From: Streptomyces camponoticapitis
GTDB taxonomy: Bacteria > Actinomycetota > Actinomycetes > Streptomycetales > Streptomycetaceae
Reading direction: 5' to 3'
Assembly: GCF_014646115.1 (NCBI RefSeq)
Contig: NZ_BMMV01000007.1
Coordinates: 62,001 to 126,000, forward strand
DNA length: 64,000 nucleotides
Under the pieces are notes generated by a model that worked only from the letters and a program-made list of their open reading frames with translations, had not been told where the DNA came from and searched no databases. Numbering within the stretch: position 1 is the first letter of the stretch; each line of letters starts with the position of its first letter. Of this stretch, positions 43,356-53,132 are shown piece by piece. A program made the translations under genes and the position numbers.

Positions 43356-45164
43356 TCACTCGCCCGTGCTGTCCGACCTGCCCTCGCCGTCCGGCTGCCA
43401 GCCGCCGAGCACGATGTCGAACTGGGACCGGGTGGTGGACCAGTCGCCGACCGGACCGGACATGTAGATCGCGTACTCGGTCGAGCCGTCGGCCGAGTAG
43501 TACATCTGGTCGATCGCGCGGCGCTCCCCCTTGTGACCCTGTCGCTCGGTCCAGGTGAACTCCCAGAGCGCGGCCTTCGTCTGGCCGCGGAAATTGTTGG
43601 GACGCATCTTGACCCGGTCGTACAGGGGCAGTTTGCCGACCTCCAGCTCCATGTTCTTCATGTGCTGGTACGGATTCTCGAAGTCCGGTGTGGTGTCGAC
43701 GGCGATACGCAGGAGGTGGAGGCCGTTGTCGGGGGTGTAGTCGATCTGGTCGCCGTCCATCTGGCGCTGCCAGCCGTCGGGGACGATGAGGCTGAAGCCC
43801 GCCGGATCGTCCACCCGCACCCAGCCGTCGGGGACGGCGTCGCCGTCGGTGCTCTCGCCGCCGGTGCTCTCCTCTCCTCCGTCACCGTCCTCGCTGCCGC
43901 CCGTGCCGTTGTTCGGGCTCGGCTCCTTGCCGTCGTCGGAGGAGGATCCGCTCGGCTCCGGGTTCGCGCCGGCGCTCGTGCCCGGGTCGTCATTGTTCCC
44001 GGCCTCGATCGCGAAGTAGCCCGCGACGCCGCCGATCAGCGCGGCGGCGACGACCGCGACGACCACCACGGGCCAACGGCGCTTCGCGGCGGGCGTGGGG
44101 ACGGTCTGGGGGCTGGTCGACTGCGGGTACGCGTGCGGCGGAGTGTGCCCGTACGGGGAGGGGTACGGCGTCGCGGTGTGCGGCGGCGGGGTGTGGAGGT
44201 GCTGGGGCTGGGGCTGGAGAGCCTGTGGGTGCTGGGCCTGGGGCTGTGAGGTCTCCGGCTGCTGGTCCTGCTGATGCGGTGTGTGGGGCGGCACCGGAGC
44301 GGTGGCGGCCTCCCGCCGTGCCGCCTCGGGCTCCCGCCCCTCCAGCACCTCCCGCAGCATCCGCTCGACCTCGGCCGAGTCCGGGCGGGCCTCCGGGTCC
44401 TTGTGCAGCAGCGCGGTGATCACGGGCGCGAGCGGCCCGGCACGTAGCGGAGCCGGGGGGTCGTCGGTGATCACGGCCTGCATGGTGGCCACCGCCGACG
44501 TACGGCGGAACGGTGACGTCCCTTCCACCGCCGTGTGCAGTGTCGCGCCGAGCGACCACAGGTCGGAGGCCGGTCCCGGATCGCTGCCGCGCACCCGCTC
44601 GGGGGCCAGGTAGTCGATGGAGCCGACGAGTTCACCGGTCCGGGTGATGGCCGAGTCGCCCTCGATGGCGGCGATCCCGAAGTCCGTCAGCAGCACCCGG
44701 CCGTCCCGCGCGAGCAGGACGTTGCCGGGCTTGACGTCGCGGTGCAGCACCCCCGCCGCGTGCGCCGCGCGCAGTGCGGCGAGCACCTGGAGGCCGATGC
44801 GAGCCGCCTCCCGCACCACGATGGGGTCGGACGTGAGCGCGTCGGCGAGCGAGGGGCCGTCCACGTACTGCATGACGATCCACGGCCGGCCGCCGTGGTC
44901 GAGCACGTCATGGACCGTCACCACGGCGGGATGGCTGATCCGGGCCGCGGCTCTGGCCTCTTTCTGGGTGCGGGCGTGCAGCACGGCGCGGTCGGCCGCC
45001 GAGACGTACAGCGCGGCCGTCAACTCCTTGACCGCGACTGTCCTGTTGAGCAGTTCGTCGTAGGCCCGCCAGACCTGGCCCATGCCGCCTCTGCCGATGG
45101 CTTCACCGAGCTTGTAGCGCCCGGCGAGCGTCTGGCCCTCGCGCGTTTCCTCAGAATGTTCCAC
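43356..45164 (-). CDS. Ser/Thr protein kinase, one membrane helix
   Basis: 602 residues with the kinase at the N-terminus: IGRGGMGQVW, Lys46 (VAVKEL), HRD at 141-143, DFG at 161-163, IDYLAPERV. A Pro/Gln-rich linker (about 285-355) leads to a helix near 362-385 (VVVVAVVAAALIGGVAGYFAI), an acidic Gly/Ser/Glu linker, and an extracytoplasmic domain of about 160 residues (GWVRVDDPAGFSLIVPDGWQRQ onward). The GTG at 45164 is the start. Its external domain resembles that of its neighbour kinases (PDGW, DY, QFDIV segments), suggesting similar ligands or partners. Confidence 0.95.
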   Translation of the reverse strand: MEHSEETREGQTLAGRYKLGEAIGRGGMGQVWRAYDELLNRTVAVKELTAALYVSAADRAVLHARTQKEARAAARISHPAVVTVHDVLDHGGRPWIVMQYVDGPSLADALTSDPIVVREAARIGLQVLAALRAAHAAGVLHRDVKPGNVLLARDGRVLLTDFGIAAIEGDSAITRTGELVGSIDYLAPERVRGSDPGPASDLWSLGATLHTAVEGTSPFRRTSAVATMQAVITDDPPAPLRAGPLAPVITALLHKDPEARPDSAEVERMLREVLEGREPEAARREAATAPVPPHTPHQQDQQPETSQPQAQHPQALQPQPQHLHTPPPHTATPYPSPYGHTPPHAYPQSTSPQTVPTPAAKRRWPVVVVAVVAAALIGGVAGYFAIEAGNNDDPGTSAGANPEPSGSSSDDGKEPSPNNGTGGSEDGDGGEESTGGESTDGDAVPDGWVRVDDPAGFSLIVPDGWQRQMDGDQIDYTPDNGLHLLRIAVDTTPDFENPYQHMKNMELEVGKLPLYDRVKMRPNNFRGQTKAALWEFTWTERQGHKGERRAIDQMYYSADGSTEYAIYMSGPVGDWSTTRSQFDIVLGGWQPDGEGRSDSTGE

Positions 45165-45385
45165 GTGCCCCCGCCTGTGCCCCCGCCTGTTCCTCGGAAT
45201 GACAGATTACGGAGCGGAGGCGCGGACGCGGAACCTGGGCCCGCGCATGAAACCGCACCGTGACACGGAACGTCGGGACCCGACGGCCCGTCAGCGGCCC
45301 CCAGGCGGGGGGCCGGTGGGGGATTCAGCGGCCGGTCGGTGGCCGGTCGCGGCTGGTCGGCCCCGGCCCCGCCGGCCGGTGGCCG

Positions 45386-48300
45386 TCAGCGGGTGATCCG
45401 GTAGGAGCCGGTGGCCTGTTGGTAGATCTCTGAGACCTTGTCCCGCTCGTTCTCCGGGCCGATGACCTGGATGATGTGGTAGCTGTCCTTCACGATCATG
45501 ACGAGATTCCGGACGTAGACTTCCTGCCCGCTGCTGTTCTGCCAGGTGAACTGGCCCTCGGCCATGGGCTGTTGTCCGACGTCGATCCGGCGCAGGCCCG
45601 ACGAAGTGGCCCACGACGAATCCCGGAAGGGCTGCAACTCCCGCTCCTTGTCGGCCTGATAGGCCATCGGGTCGTCGCCGTTGTCGGCCACGGTGTCGCG
45701 TCCCGGCACGACGATGAGCGTGTAGTCGCCGCGTACGTAACGGACTTGGCCGCTGTCGTTGATCGGCCTGCGCTCCCAGCTCTTGTCCACGCCGATCTCG
45801 AAGCCCTCGGTGTCCTTGCGCAGGACATAGCCGGCCGCGAGGTCGGCCGGGGAGCCGGAGGTCTGCGGTGTCGAGGAGTTGGGATCCGCCGGCTCGTCGG
45901 CGCCGTTGTCCGCGGTCGTGTCCGGGTCCTGCGGTCGCGGCGTCGCCGGCGCGCTCGGATTCGAACCGGCCCCGGTCCCCGACTGCTTCTCGTCGGCCTT
46001 CGGCAGGAACATCACCGCGAAGGCGATGGCCGCGGCCATCAGCAGGAGGATCACGACGAGCAGGACGCGCCCGAGCGAGCGCGGCGACCCGCCGCCCTTC
46101 GGCCGCTGCCTGGGCTCGCGGTACTCCCTGTCGCCGAAGTCGTCGTCCCGGTGGTCCCGTTCGGGGTAGGAGCGGTCCGGCTGCTCGCGGCGCGGCTCCA
46201 CATAGGTCTCACCGCGCGACGCGTGCGCCAGACCGCGCCGCTCGGAGGATCTGCCGCCCCTCTCCTTGCGCTCCTTGACCTTTTTGTGGCGGTGCCGGCC
46301 GTCGCCGCCACGGCCGCGGCCCCGGCGCTTGCGGACCAGCTCGCCCCTGCGGCGCACTATGGGCAGGCGTTCGTCGACGGAGGGCACGGCGACGACGTCG
46401 AGGCCCGCGTCGGGCTCGGGCGCCGAGCGCACCAGCGAACGCAGCCAGCCGCGCAGCTCCTCGAAGTCGGGGCGCTCCGTGGGGTCCTGCCGGAGCAGCG
46501 ACTCGACGACGGGACGCAGCGGGCCGCACTCCTCGGCGAACGCGGGCGGTTCGGCGCAGACGAGCTGGACCAGCTCGGCCGCGCTCTCCTCCGGATACGG
46601 GGCGTGGCCCTGGACCGCGCGGTAGAGCAGCGCGCCCAGCGCCCACAGGTCGGTGGACGGGCCGATGGGCGGGGCGAGCTGCCAGTTCTCGTGCACCGGG
46701 CCGGCCTGCTCGGGCGCCCACCGCTCGGTGACGGCGCCGACAACGGCTATCCGGGCCTGGCGCGCGCGTTCGGCGGCGAGCGGGGTGGCGGGGCCCCGGT
46801 ACGCGGGGGTCGTGCCGCCCGCGACGACATCGTCCCAGCGGCCCGCCGGTGCGGTCGAGCCGGGGACGGCGGGCAGGTTCGACGACTGCCGCTGGGCGTC
46901 GGCGCGCATGGCGTCGCTGGTGCCCGAGCCGTGCCAACTGCCGCCGCCACCGCCGCCGGTCCCCGAGCCGCCCGCGCTCTGCTGCGGGAGATACGGGGAC
47001 GAGCCGCCGGCCGGGGGCAGCGCCGGTACGCCGCGACCGCCCGTCGCCCGGTGGTACGGGTCGCCGCCGCCGGCGGACAGCGGGGCGGAGCCGTCGCCGG
47101 GGGCGGACGGACCGTCGTGCCAGGTACCGGCCAGCTGCACGCGGCGGGGCCGGCCCGGGTCGTCGTCGTCGGGGTCGTCGGCGTCAGTGTCGGTGTCGGT
47201 GTCGTACCTGCCGCGACCGGCGTCGATCTCGCGGGGCGGCAACGCCCACCAGTCGGGGTCGCGGTTGTCGCTCTGGGAGGGTCCGGCCGTTCCGGCCCCG
47301 CCCGGGGGGCCCTCCGGGGCGCCGCCGCGCCCGGCGGGGGCCGAGGGGTCCGACAGATGCACGGGGCGCTGTGCGGGCAGGGTGCCGCTGTCGCGCTGCT
47401 GCTGGTCCTCGGTGACACGGGCGGCGGCGCGTGCTCCGGCACGGTAGGCGGCGATGGCTCCCGCGCGCGCGGCGCGGGTGTCCGCCGGGCCGCCGCGGGA
47501 GGGGTTGGCGGGCAGGGCGGGCCTGCCCGTGTACGGGAGGACGGGTGCCGCTCCCGTACCGCTGTCGGCGGCCGTGCCCGGACCGCCATGGGTGTCCCGG
47601 CCGTCGGCGTCTTCCGCGCCGCCCTGGCCGCTGTCGGGGCGGGCGCCGGTGTCACCGGTGTCCGGGCCGCGGCCCACGCCGGGCAGCCCGGACGCGTCGG
47701 TCCCGTACGGGCCCTGGTCGTAAGGGACTTCGCCGTAGGACCGGCCGCCGTACGTGCCGTCCCCGTAGGTCGCCTCGCCGTACGGGCCGTCCGCGGAGCG
47801 GGCTGTCTCCAGCGCGGCGCGGCCCGGCGAGGCCGGCCCCACGGGCACGCCGAGCGCGGTCCCGGGCGGCAGCGCCTCGGAGGCGCCCGTCCGTCCGGCC
47901 GGGATACCCGCGGCGCCCGGGCCGCCGCCCGGCACGCCCGCCATGTCCGTACCGCCGCCGAGGCCGAGGCCCGTCTGCGGCTCCGGCGCCTGTTCGGTGC
48001 CCGGAACGGGCCCCGGAATCTCGCCGACGGGCCGGTAACCGGCGTCGAAACCGCCCTCCTCGGGCGATGCCGGCACCGGCATGTAGCCGCAGAGCGCCTC
48101 CTCGGCCGCGCCTGCCGCGAGGCCGGTGAGCACCACGCGCCCGTCGTCGCAGACGAGCACCGTGCGGATGGTGATGTTCCGGTGGGTCCAGCCGTGGGCG
48201 TGCAGGACCCGCACGGCGGTGAGCACGTCCGAGGCGATCTCGGCCGCGCGGTAGGGGTTGAGCGGCTTCTCGGCGAGCAGGGCGGCCAGCGGCCTGGCCG

Positions 48301-48655
48301 CGACCAGTTCACTCACTATCCACAGCGAGCCGCCCTCGGCGAAGACGTCGAAGACCTGGTCGAGCCGGGGGTGGTCGGGGATCTGCGCGGCGCTCTGGGC
48401 GGCATCGATGGCACGGCGCACCGCCGGGTCCGTGGGCCTGCGTGTCGTACGGCCCGAGACCCGCCGCGTGGCCGCGGCGCCGTCCGGGTCGACCATCTCG
48501 GCGTCCACGACCTCCGGCAACGGCACCTGCCTGACGAGGACTTCCTGCCCGCTGTAGGTGTCGAACGCACGTGTCTCGACGAGATCGAACTCGTCCGACG
48601 GAGGCAGGGGCAGGCGGTAGCGGTCGGCAAGCACCCGTCCCGCGTAGTCGTCCAC
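45386..48655 (-). CDS. Large pseudokinase-like membrane protein with split kinase domain
   Basis: 1,089 residues. The N-terminal 185 residues follow a kinase N-lobe, but key residues are lost: the Lys position reads VLVRQ (Arg42), the catalytic loop is HRN at 158-160 instead of HRD, and TGL (177-179) replaces DFG. About 470 low-complexity Gly/Pro/Asp residues follow. The C-lobe then resumes near 665 (STDLWALGALLYRAVQGHAPYPEE, then LLRQDPTERPDFEELRGWL). A basic linker, a membrane helix near 865-885 and a 190-residue external domain (GFEIGVDKSWERR) complete it. The GTG at 48655 follows GGGAGG. Predicted inactive, perhaps a scaffold or regulator for the neighbouring kinases. Confidence 0.92.
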   Translation of the reverse strand: MDDYAGRVLADRYRLPLPPSDEFDLVETRAFDTYSGQEVLVRQVPLPEVVDAEMVDPDGAAATRRVSGRTTRRPTDPAVRRAIDAAQSAAQIPDHPRLDQVFDVFAEGGSLWIVSELVAARPLAALLAEKPLNPYRAAEIASDVLTAVRVLHAHGWTHRNITIRTVLVCDDGRVVLTGLAAGAAEEALCGYMPVPASPEEGGFDAGYRPVGEIPGPVPGTEQAPEPQTGLGLGGGTDMAGVPGGGPGAAGIPAGRTGASEALPPGTALGVPVGPASPGRAALETARSADGPYGEATYGDGTYGGRSYGEVPYDQGPYGTDASGLPGVGRGPDTGDTGARPDSGQGGAEDADGRDTHGGPGTAADSGTGAAPVLPYTGRPALPANPSRGGPADTRAARAGAIAAYRAGARAAARVTEDQQQRDSGTLPAQRPVHLSDPSAPAGRGGAPEGPPGGAGTAGPSQSDNRDPDWWALPPREIDAGRGRYDTDTDTDADDPDDDDPGRPRRVQLAGTWHDGPSAPGDGSAPLSAGGGDPYHRATGGRGVPALPPAGGSSPYLPQQSAGGSGTGGGGGGSWHGSGTSDAMRADAQRQSSNLPAVPGSTAPAGRWDDVVAGGTTPAYRGPATPLAAERARQARIAVVGAVTERWAPEQAGPVHENWQLAPPIGPSTDLWALGALLYRAVQGHAPYPEESAAELVQLVCAEPPAFAEECGPLRPVVESLLRQDPTERPDFEELRGWLRSLVRSAPEPDAGLDVVAVPSVDERLPIVRRRGELVRKRRGRGRGGDGRHRHKKVKERKERGGRSSERRGLAHASRGETYVEPRREQPDRSYPERDHRDDDFGDREYREPRQRPKGGGSPRSLGRVLLVVILLLMAAAIAFAVMFLPKADEKQSGTGAGSNPSAPATPRPQDPDTTADNGADEPADPNSSTPQTSGSPADLAAGYVLRKDTEGFEIGVDKSWERRPINDSGQVRYVRGDYTLIVVPGRDTVADNGDDPMAYQADKERELQPFRDSSWATSSGLRRIDVGQQPMAEGQFTWQNSSGQEVYVRNLVMIVKDSYHIIQVIGPENERDKVSEIYQQATGSYRITR

Positions 48656-48995
48656 GACGCCTCCCACACGCGCGCTGTCCCTGGGTCTCCGGATCGTCGG
48701 AGACCTCGCGAAACCGCCAATTCCGGTCGTTTACCGGCCCATTGTGACTGCGTACGGTCCGCGAGCTCTCACGATACGTGGCCGCACACAAATATGCCGC
48801 CGGGTCACCGCAACACAGGTCTTAACCTTCCCGGCAACCCGCGCCCGTACGCCCCGGCGCACCGGGCCACCACCCGCCGTGGCCCGTTCCGGTCATCGTG
48901 CGCGCCGCTCCACAGACAGTCGCATCAATCACCGGAACGGGTGGTATCGCCCACCAGTTCACGCCATCACGACGCGTTCACGCCGCGCCCCGCTG
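48656..48995. other. Intergenic region upstream of the pseudokinase gene
   Basis: 340 bases without a gene. It must contain the pseudokinase promoter, but no convincing -35/-10 pair or operator was seen; a TATCGT on the minus strand near 48775 is a possible -10. Confidence 0.4.
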
Positions 48996-50984
48996 TCAGC
49001 CCGACGGCTTGAAAGTGCTGTGGGCCGTCTCACGGAGCGTCCGGCACTCGTCGTCGTCCCACTCGCTCGCCTCACAGGTGATCATGATCGCGTAGCCGTG
49101 CGTGGCGTCGACCTTGAAGCCACGGTTCAGCACACGCACCCGTTCGCCCCTCTGGTCGCGTTCGAACTCCCAGTCGGCGGTGGTCGGATAACCGTTGAAC
49201 TCCACCGACTTGAGCCCCAGACGCTTGTAGTTGCCGAGGGTGCCCCGTATCTGGGCTTCGAGCTGCTCCCAGGCGCGCTTCGCGTCGTCGGTCGGGCTCG
49301 GGCTGAAGTCGACCTGGATACGGGGGAATCCGTTGTCCTCGCTGTAGATCCCGCCCGAGTTCTGGCCCGCCGTGTCGGTGAGCCGGAAGTCTTCGGGCAT
49401 CGCCATGGAGAAGCGGAACTGCTTGTCCGTGATCACCTTGAAGTCGTCCGGCAGCCCCTTGCCGCCCGACCCGGCGTCGGAGTCGCCGGAACCCGGCCCC
49501 GAGTTGTCCGTGCCGGAGTCGTCCGAGGGCGTGGGGTCCGACGATTTGCCGTCACCGCTCTCCTTGGCCGAATCCGGCTGCTTGTCCTTGTCCTTCGTGT
49601 CGTCGGTGCCGCCCTTGGCGCCGTCACCGGCGGTGGCCCCGGCCGACGCGGCGGTGTCGTCCTTGCCCGTGTCGCCGCCGGCCGTCTTGTCGGAGTCGTC
49701 GCTCAGGGTGACGGCCAGGACGACCGCGAGGATCGCCAGCACGACGACACCGGCGATGATCATCAACGTGCGGCGCGGGACGACATCGGTGAGCGACGCC
49801 CTTGTGGCCGTGGTCCGTGCGGTGCCGGGGTCCGGTGTGGACGCGGGCGCGGACGGGGACGCCGCCGCAGCGCCCGTGCCGGCGCTTCCCGCACCGGCGC
49901 CCTTCGCGCTGCCCGGCCGCTGTGCGCCGCCGGCGACGCTCGCGCTGCCGACCGGTTCCTTGGTCCTGCTCTTCGACCGCGGCGCGGGCACCGGGGGGAG
50001 CGGCACGACCCGGGTCGCGCTGGCGGCCGGTTCGGGCAGTGCCGAGGGGTCGGGGGCGTCGATGACGTCCTGGAGCAGGGCCCGCGCACCCGGCTCGTCG
50101 AGCCGTAGCGCCGGGTCCTTGGCCAGCAGTCCGTAGATGACCTCTTCCAGCGCGCCCGCGTTCTTCGGCGGGTCGAGCGGCTCGGTCATGACGGCGGTGA
50201 GGGTCGCGATGGCCGACCCCTTGTCGTACGGCGGGCAGCCCTCCACCGACGCGTAGAGCAGTCCGCCCAGCGACCACAGGTCGGCGGCGGGGCCGGGCTT
50301 CTTGCCGCGGGCGCGCTCCGGCGAGATGTACGAGGGGGCGCCGACGAGCATGCCGGTCGAGGTGACCGACGGGTCGCCCTCGACCTGCGCGATGCCGAAG
50401 TCGGTGAGGACGACGCGTCCGTCGTCGGCGATCAGCACGTTGGACGGCTTCACGTCCCGGTGCAGAATGCCCTGACGGTGGGCCGAGCGCAGCACGTCGA
50501 GAATCGCGAGCCCGACCTCGGCGGCGCGTCTCGGGGTGAGGATCCCGTCCTCGCGGACGACATCGGCGAGGGACTTGCCCTCGATGAGTTCCATGACGAT
50601 CCACGGCCGGTCGTCCTCGTCCACGACGTCGTAGACCGTGACCGCCCCGTTGCTGCGGATACGGGCGATCGCCTTGGCCTCGCGCAGTGTACGCGTGATG
50701 AGGCGGCGCTTCTCGTCCTCGTCGATGCTGGTGGGGAAGCGCAGCTCCTTGACGGCGACGGTACGGCCCAGCGTCTCGTCGACAGCCCGCCAGACCGTGC
50801 CCATTCCACCGCGGCCGAGCACCTCACCGAGTCGGTACCGTCCGGCGAGGAGGCGCCCCTCGGAGACCGGTTCGGCCTCGGAGGCCGATGGGGTCTCGGA
50901 GGCCGATCCGGCCTCTCGCTCCATGTCGTCCGTGTCGTTCCCGGGGTCCCGCGCCGTATCCCGCGACTGCTCCGCCTCCGCCAT
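48996..50984 (-). CDS. Ser/Thr protein kinase, one membrane helix
   Basis: 662 residues. Acidic N-terminus to 40; kinase with LGRGGMGTVW, Lys79 (VAVKEL), HRD at 175-177, DFG at 195-197, APSYISPERA; a Pro/Ser/Thr linker; membrane helix near 415-438 (RTLMIIAGVVVLAILAVVLAV); a second acidic Ser/Asp linker; then an extracytoplasmic domain (about 500-662) with RFSMAMPEDFRLTD and a Cys pair (ITCEASEWDDDEC). The ATG at 50984 has GAGGGG 6 nt upstream. The intracellular part is intact, so this kinase should be active. Most upstream of the four in transcription order. Confidence 0.95.
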   Translation of the reverse strand: MAEAEQSRDTARDPGNDTDDMEREAGSASETPSASEAEPVSEGRLLAGRYRLGEVLGRGGMGTVWRAVDETLGRTVAVKELRFPTSIDEDEKRRLITRTLREAKAIARIRSNGAVTVYDVVDEDDRPWIVMELIEGKSLADVVREDGILTPRRAAEVGLAILDVLRSAHRQGILHRDVKPSNVLIADDGRVVLTDFGIAQVEGDPSVTSTGMLVGAPSYISPERARGKKPGPAADLWSLGGLLYASVEGCPPYDKGSAIATLTAVMTEPLDPPKNAGALEEVIYGLLAKDPALRLDEPGARALLQDVIDAPDPSALPEPAASATRVVPLPPVPAPRSKSRTKEPVGSASVAGGAQRPGSAKGAGAGSAGTGAAAASPSAPASTPDPGTARTTATRASLTDVVPRRTLMIIAGVVVLAILAVVLAVTLSDDSDKTAGGDTGKDDTAASAGATAGDGAKGGTDDTKDKDKQPDSAKESGDGKSSDPTPSDDSGTDNSGPGSGDSDAGSGGKGLPDDFKVITDKQFRFSMAMPEDFRLTDTAGQNSGGIYSEDNGFPRIQVDFSPSPTDDAKRAWEQLEAQIRGTLGNYKRLGLKSVEFNGYPTTADWEFERDQRGERVRVLNRGFKVDATHGYAIMITCEASEWDDDECRTLRETAHSTFKPSG

Positions 50985-51425
50985 GCGTCCCCTCTGCGAT
51001 CCCTGGTGTCCGCCCGCGCCTGGGCCTGACGTCAACTGTCGTCCGTCGGCCCTACGGGCGGGCGGGGCCAGTTCGAGGACAGGCCCCTATCGCCTGCCCG
51101 CGCGCGGCGCGGTAACGCGCCCTGACAGAGCCCTCATTGTCCCTCACTCCGGCGCATGCGATGCTCCCGGGTCCGCGGTCCGCCGCGACAATGTCCCAAG
51201 CGGAGTCCGGCGCGGGGCTGTTGGGCGGGACCTGGCGGATCGCGTCGCAGGTCATGCCCATGTTCGAGGCTCGAACAGGGGCGCCGGGAGCCGTTCGTCA
51301 CAGGACCGCCCCAGGCGCCCCACCAGCCTCAAATCACCCCGGGAGCCCCGGCCACCTCGGACGAATCATCTCGGACATCGCCTCGACGACCCGGACACCC
51401 CGGACACCCCCGACGCCCCGGCACC
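50985..51425. other. Intergenic region between glpD and the first kinase gene
   Basis: 441 bases. Contains the palindrome at 51261-51277 and, near the glpD stop, short direct copies of CCCCGGACA (51386-51424). A 69-codon minus-strand frame at 51052-51261 starts directly at the palindrome but could not be confirmed as a gene. Confidence 0.4.
51261..51277. promoter_or_regulatory. 17-bp palindrome of unknown regulator
   Basis: TGTTCGAG-G-CTCGAACA is a perfect 8-bp inverted repeat about one central base. It is the inverse arrangement of the LexA box (TCGAAC...GTTCGA) and so is unlikely to be one. It lies 277 bases upstream of the kinase ATG at 50984. Confidence 0.5.
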
Positions 51426-53132
51426 TCACAGCGGCACGATGTCCGGCGCCCCGAGCCTCGCCGCGTCCGCCGTCAGGTCGTCCGGCTGCCGCTGCGACTC
51501 GCGCTCCGCCTCCACGCGCTTGCGGTAGTGCTCGACCTCCTTCTCGATCTGGTCCTTGTCCCAGCCGAGCACCGGTGCCATCAGCTCCGCGCACTCGGGC
51601 GCGGAGCGCGTCCCCCGGTCGAACGTCTCGATCGAGATGCGCGTCCGCCTCGTCAGGACGTCGTCCAGATGGCGCGCCCCCTCGTGCGACGCCGCGTACA
51701 CGATCTCGGCCCGCAGATAGTCCTCGGCGGCGCCCAGCGGCTCGCCGAGCCCGGGGTCGGCCGCGATCAGGTCCAGCAGCTCCTCGACCATCGCCCCGTA
51801 CCGGTTGAGCAGATGCTCCACGCGCACCACATGAAGTCCGGTCCGCGCGGCGATCCCCGCGCGCGCGTTCCACAGGGCGCGGTAGCCCTCGGCGCCGAGC
51901 AGCGGGGTGTCCTCCGTGACACAGTCCGCCACCCGCTGGTCGAGGCCGTGCACCACCTCGTCCACCGCGTCCTTGGCCATGACGCGGTACGTCGTGTACT
52001 TGCCGCCCGCGACGACGACCATGCCCGGCACCGGGTGCGCCACCGTGTGTTCGCGCGACAGCTTGCTCGTCGCGTCGGACTCGCCGGCCAGCAGCGGGCG
52101 GAGTCCCGCGTACACCCCCTCCACGTCGTCACGCGTCAGCGGTACGGCCAGGACCGAGTTGACGTGTTCGAGGAGATAGTCGATGTCCGCGCTGGAGGCG
52201 GCCGGATGCGCCTTGTCGAGGTCCCAGTCGGTGTCGGTGGTGCCCACGATCCAGTGCCTGCCCCACGGGATGACGAACAGCACCGACTTCTCGGTCCGCA
52301 GGATCAGCCCGGTGGAGGAGTGGATGCGGTCCTTGGGGACGACGAGGTGGATGCCCTTGGACGCCCTGACGTGGAACTGTCCGCGCTCGCCGATCAGCGC
52401 CTGGGTGTCGTCGGTCCACACGCCGGTCGCGTTGACGATCTGCTTCGCCCGGATCTCGTACTCACCGGCGCCGTCCACGTCCCGCACACGCGCCCCCACG
52501 ACCCGCTCGCCCTCGCGCAGGAAGCCGACCACGCGGGCCCTGCTGGCGACACGCGCGCCGTAGCTCGCGGCCGTACGCACCAGGGTGGCCACATAACGCG
52601 CGTCGTCCATCTGCGCGTCGTAGTACTGCAACGCGCCCACCAGCGCGTCCTTCTTCAGCGCGGGAGCCGCGCGGAGCGCGTGGCGGCGGGAGAGATGGCG
52701 GTGCGCCGGCAGGCCCCGGCCGTGGCCCGAGGAGAGCGACATCGCGTCGTACAGCGCGACGCCCGATCCCGCGTAGAGCCGCTCCCACCCCTTGTGCCGC
52801 AACGGGTAGAGGAACGGCACCGGCTTCACCAGGTGCGGGGCCAGCCGCTCCAGCAGCAGGCCGCGCTCCTTGAGCGCCTCCCTGACGAGGCCGAAGTCGA
52901 GCATCTCCAGATAGCGCAGACCGCCGTGGATCAGTTTGCTCGACCGGCTCGACGTGCCCGAGGCCCAGTCGCGCGCCTCCACGAGCCCGGTCGAGAGTCC
53001 GCGGGTCACGGCGTCGAGCGCGGTCCCGGCACCGACCACGCCCGCGCCCACGACCAACACGTCCAGTTCACGCTCGGCCATCTCCGCCAGAGCCGTGGCA
53101 CGCTCCTCCGGTCCCAGTGTCGCTGTCCTCAC
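51426..53132 (-). CDS. glpD: Glycerol-3-phosphate dehydrogenase, FAD-dependent
   Basis: A 568-residue flavoprotein oxidising glycerol-3-phosphate to dihydroxyacetone phosphate at the membrane. FAD-binding DVLVVGAGVVGAGTALDA, then SSRSSKLIHGGLRYLE, and the C-terminal GlpD domain (LDDVLTRRTRISIETFDRG). GTG at 53132 chosen from GGGAGG 5 nt upstream; this gives the family's usual length, whereas the open frame extends to 53267 without coding character. It is isolated from glpF/glpK genes, which are not seen here. Confidence 0.95.
   Translation of the reverse strand: MRTATLGPEERATALAEMAERELDVLVVGAGVVGAGTALDAVTRGLSTGLVEARDWASGTSSRSSKLIHGGLRYLEMLDFGLVREALKERGLLLERLAPHLVKPVPFLYPLRHKGWERLYAGSGVALYDAMSLSSGHGRGLPAHRHLSRRHALRAAPALKKDALVGALQYYDAQMDDARYVATLVRTAASYGARVASRARVVGFLREGERVVGARVRDVDGAGEYEIRAKQIVNATGVWTDDTQALIGERGQFHVRASKGIHLVVPKDRIHSSTGLILRTEKSVLFVIPWGRHWIVGTTDTDWDLDKAHPAASSADIDYLLEHVNSVLAVPLTRDDVEGVYAGLRPLLAGESDATSKLSREHTVAHPVPGMVVVAGGKYTTYRVMAKDAVDEVVHGLDQRVADCVTEDTPLLGAEGYRALWNARAGIAARTGLHVVRVEHLLNRYGAMVEELLDLIAADPGLGEPLGAAEDYLRAEIVYAASHEGARHLDDVLTRRTRISIETFDRGTRSAPECAELMAPVLGWDKDQIEKEVEHYRKRVEAERESQRQPDDLTADAARLGAPDIVPL

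Noticed and set aside
45476..49012. 1,178-codon open frame on the + strand
   Set aside because: It is antisense to the pseudokinase gene; the long frame is a by-product of the high third-position GC of the real gene and shows no domain.
51052..51261. 69-codon minus-strand frame between glpD and the first kinase
   Set aside because: Early codons have good GC3, but there is no SD, the second half loses bias, and no family is recognised. It may be a relic; evidence is too weak for a gene.
51261..51277. Possible LexA (SOS) box
   Set aside because: The LexA box is TCGAAC-N4-GTTCGA; here the half-sites are in the opposite order, so LexA binding is not expected.
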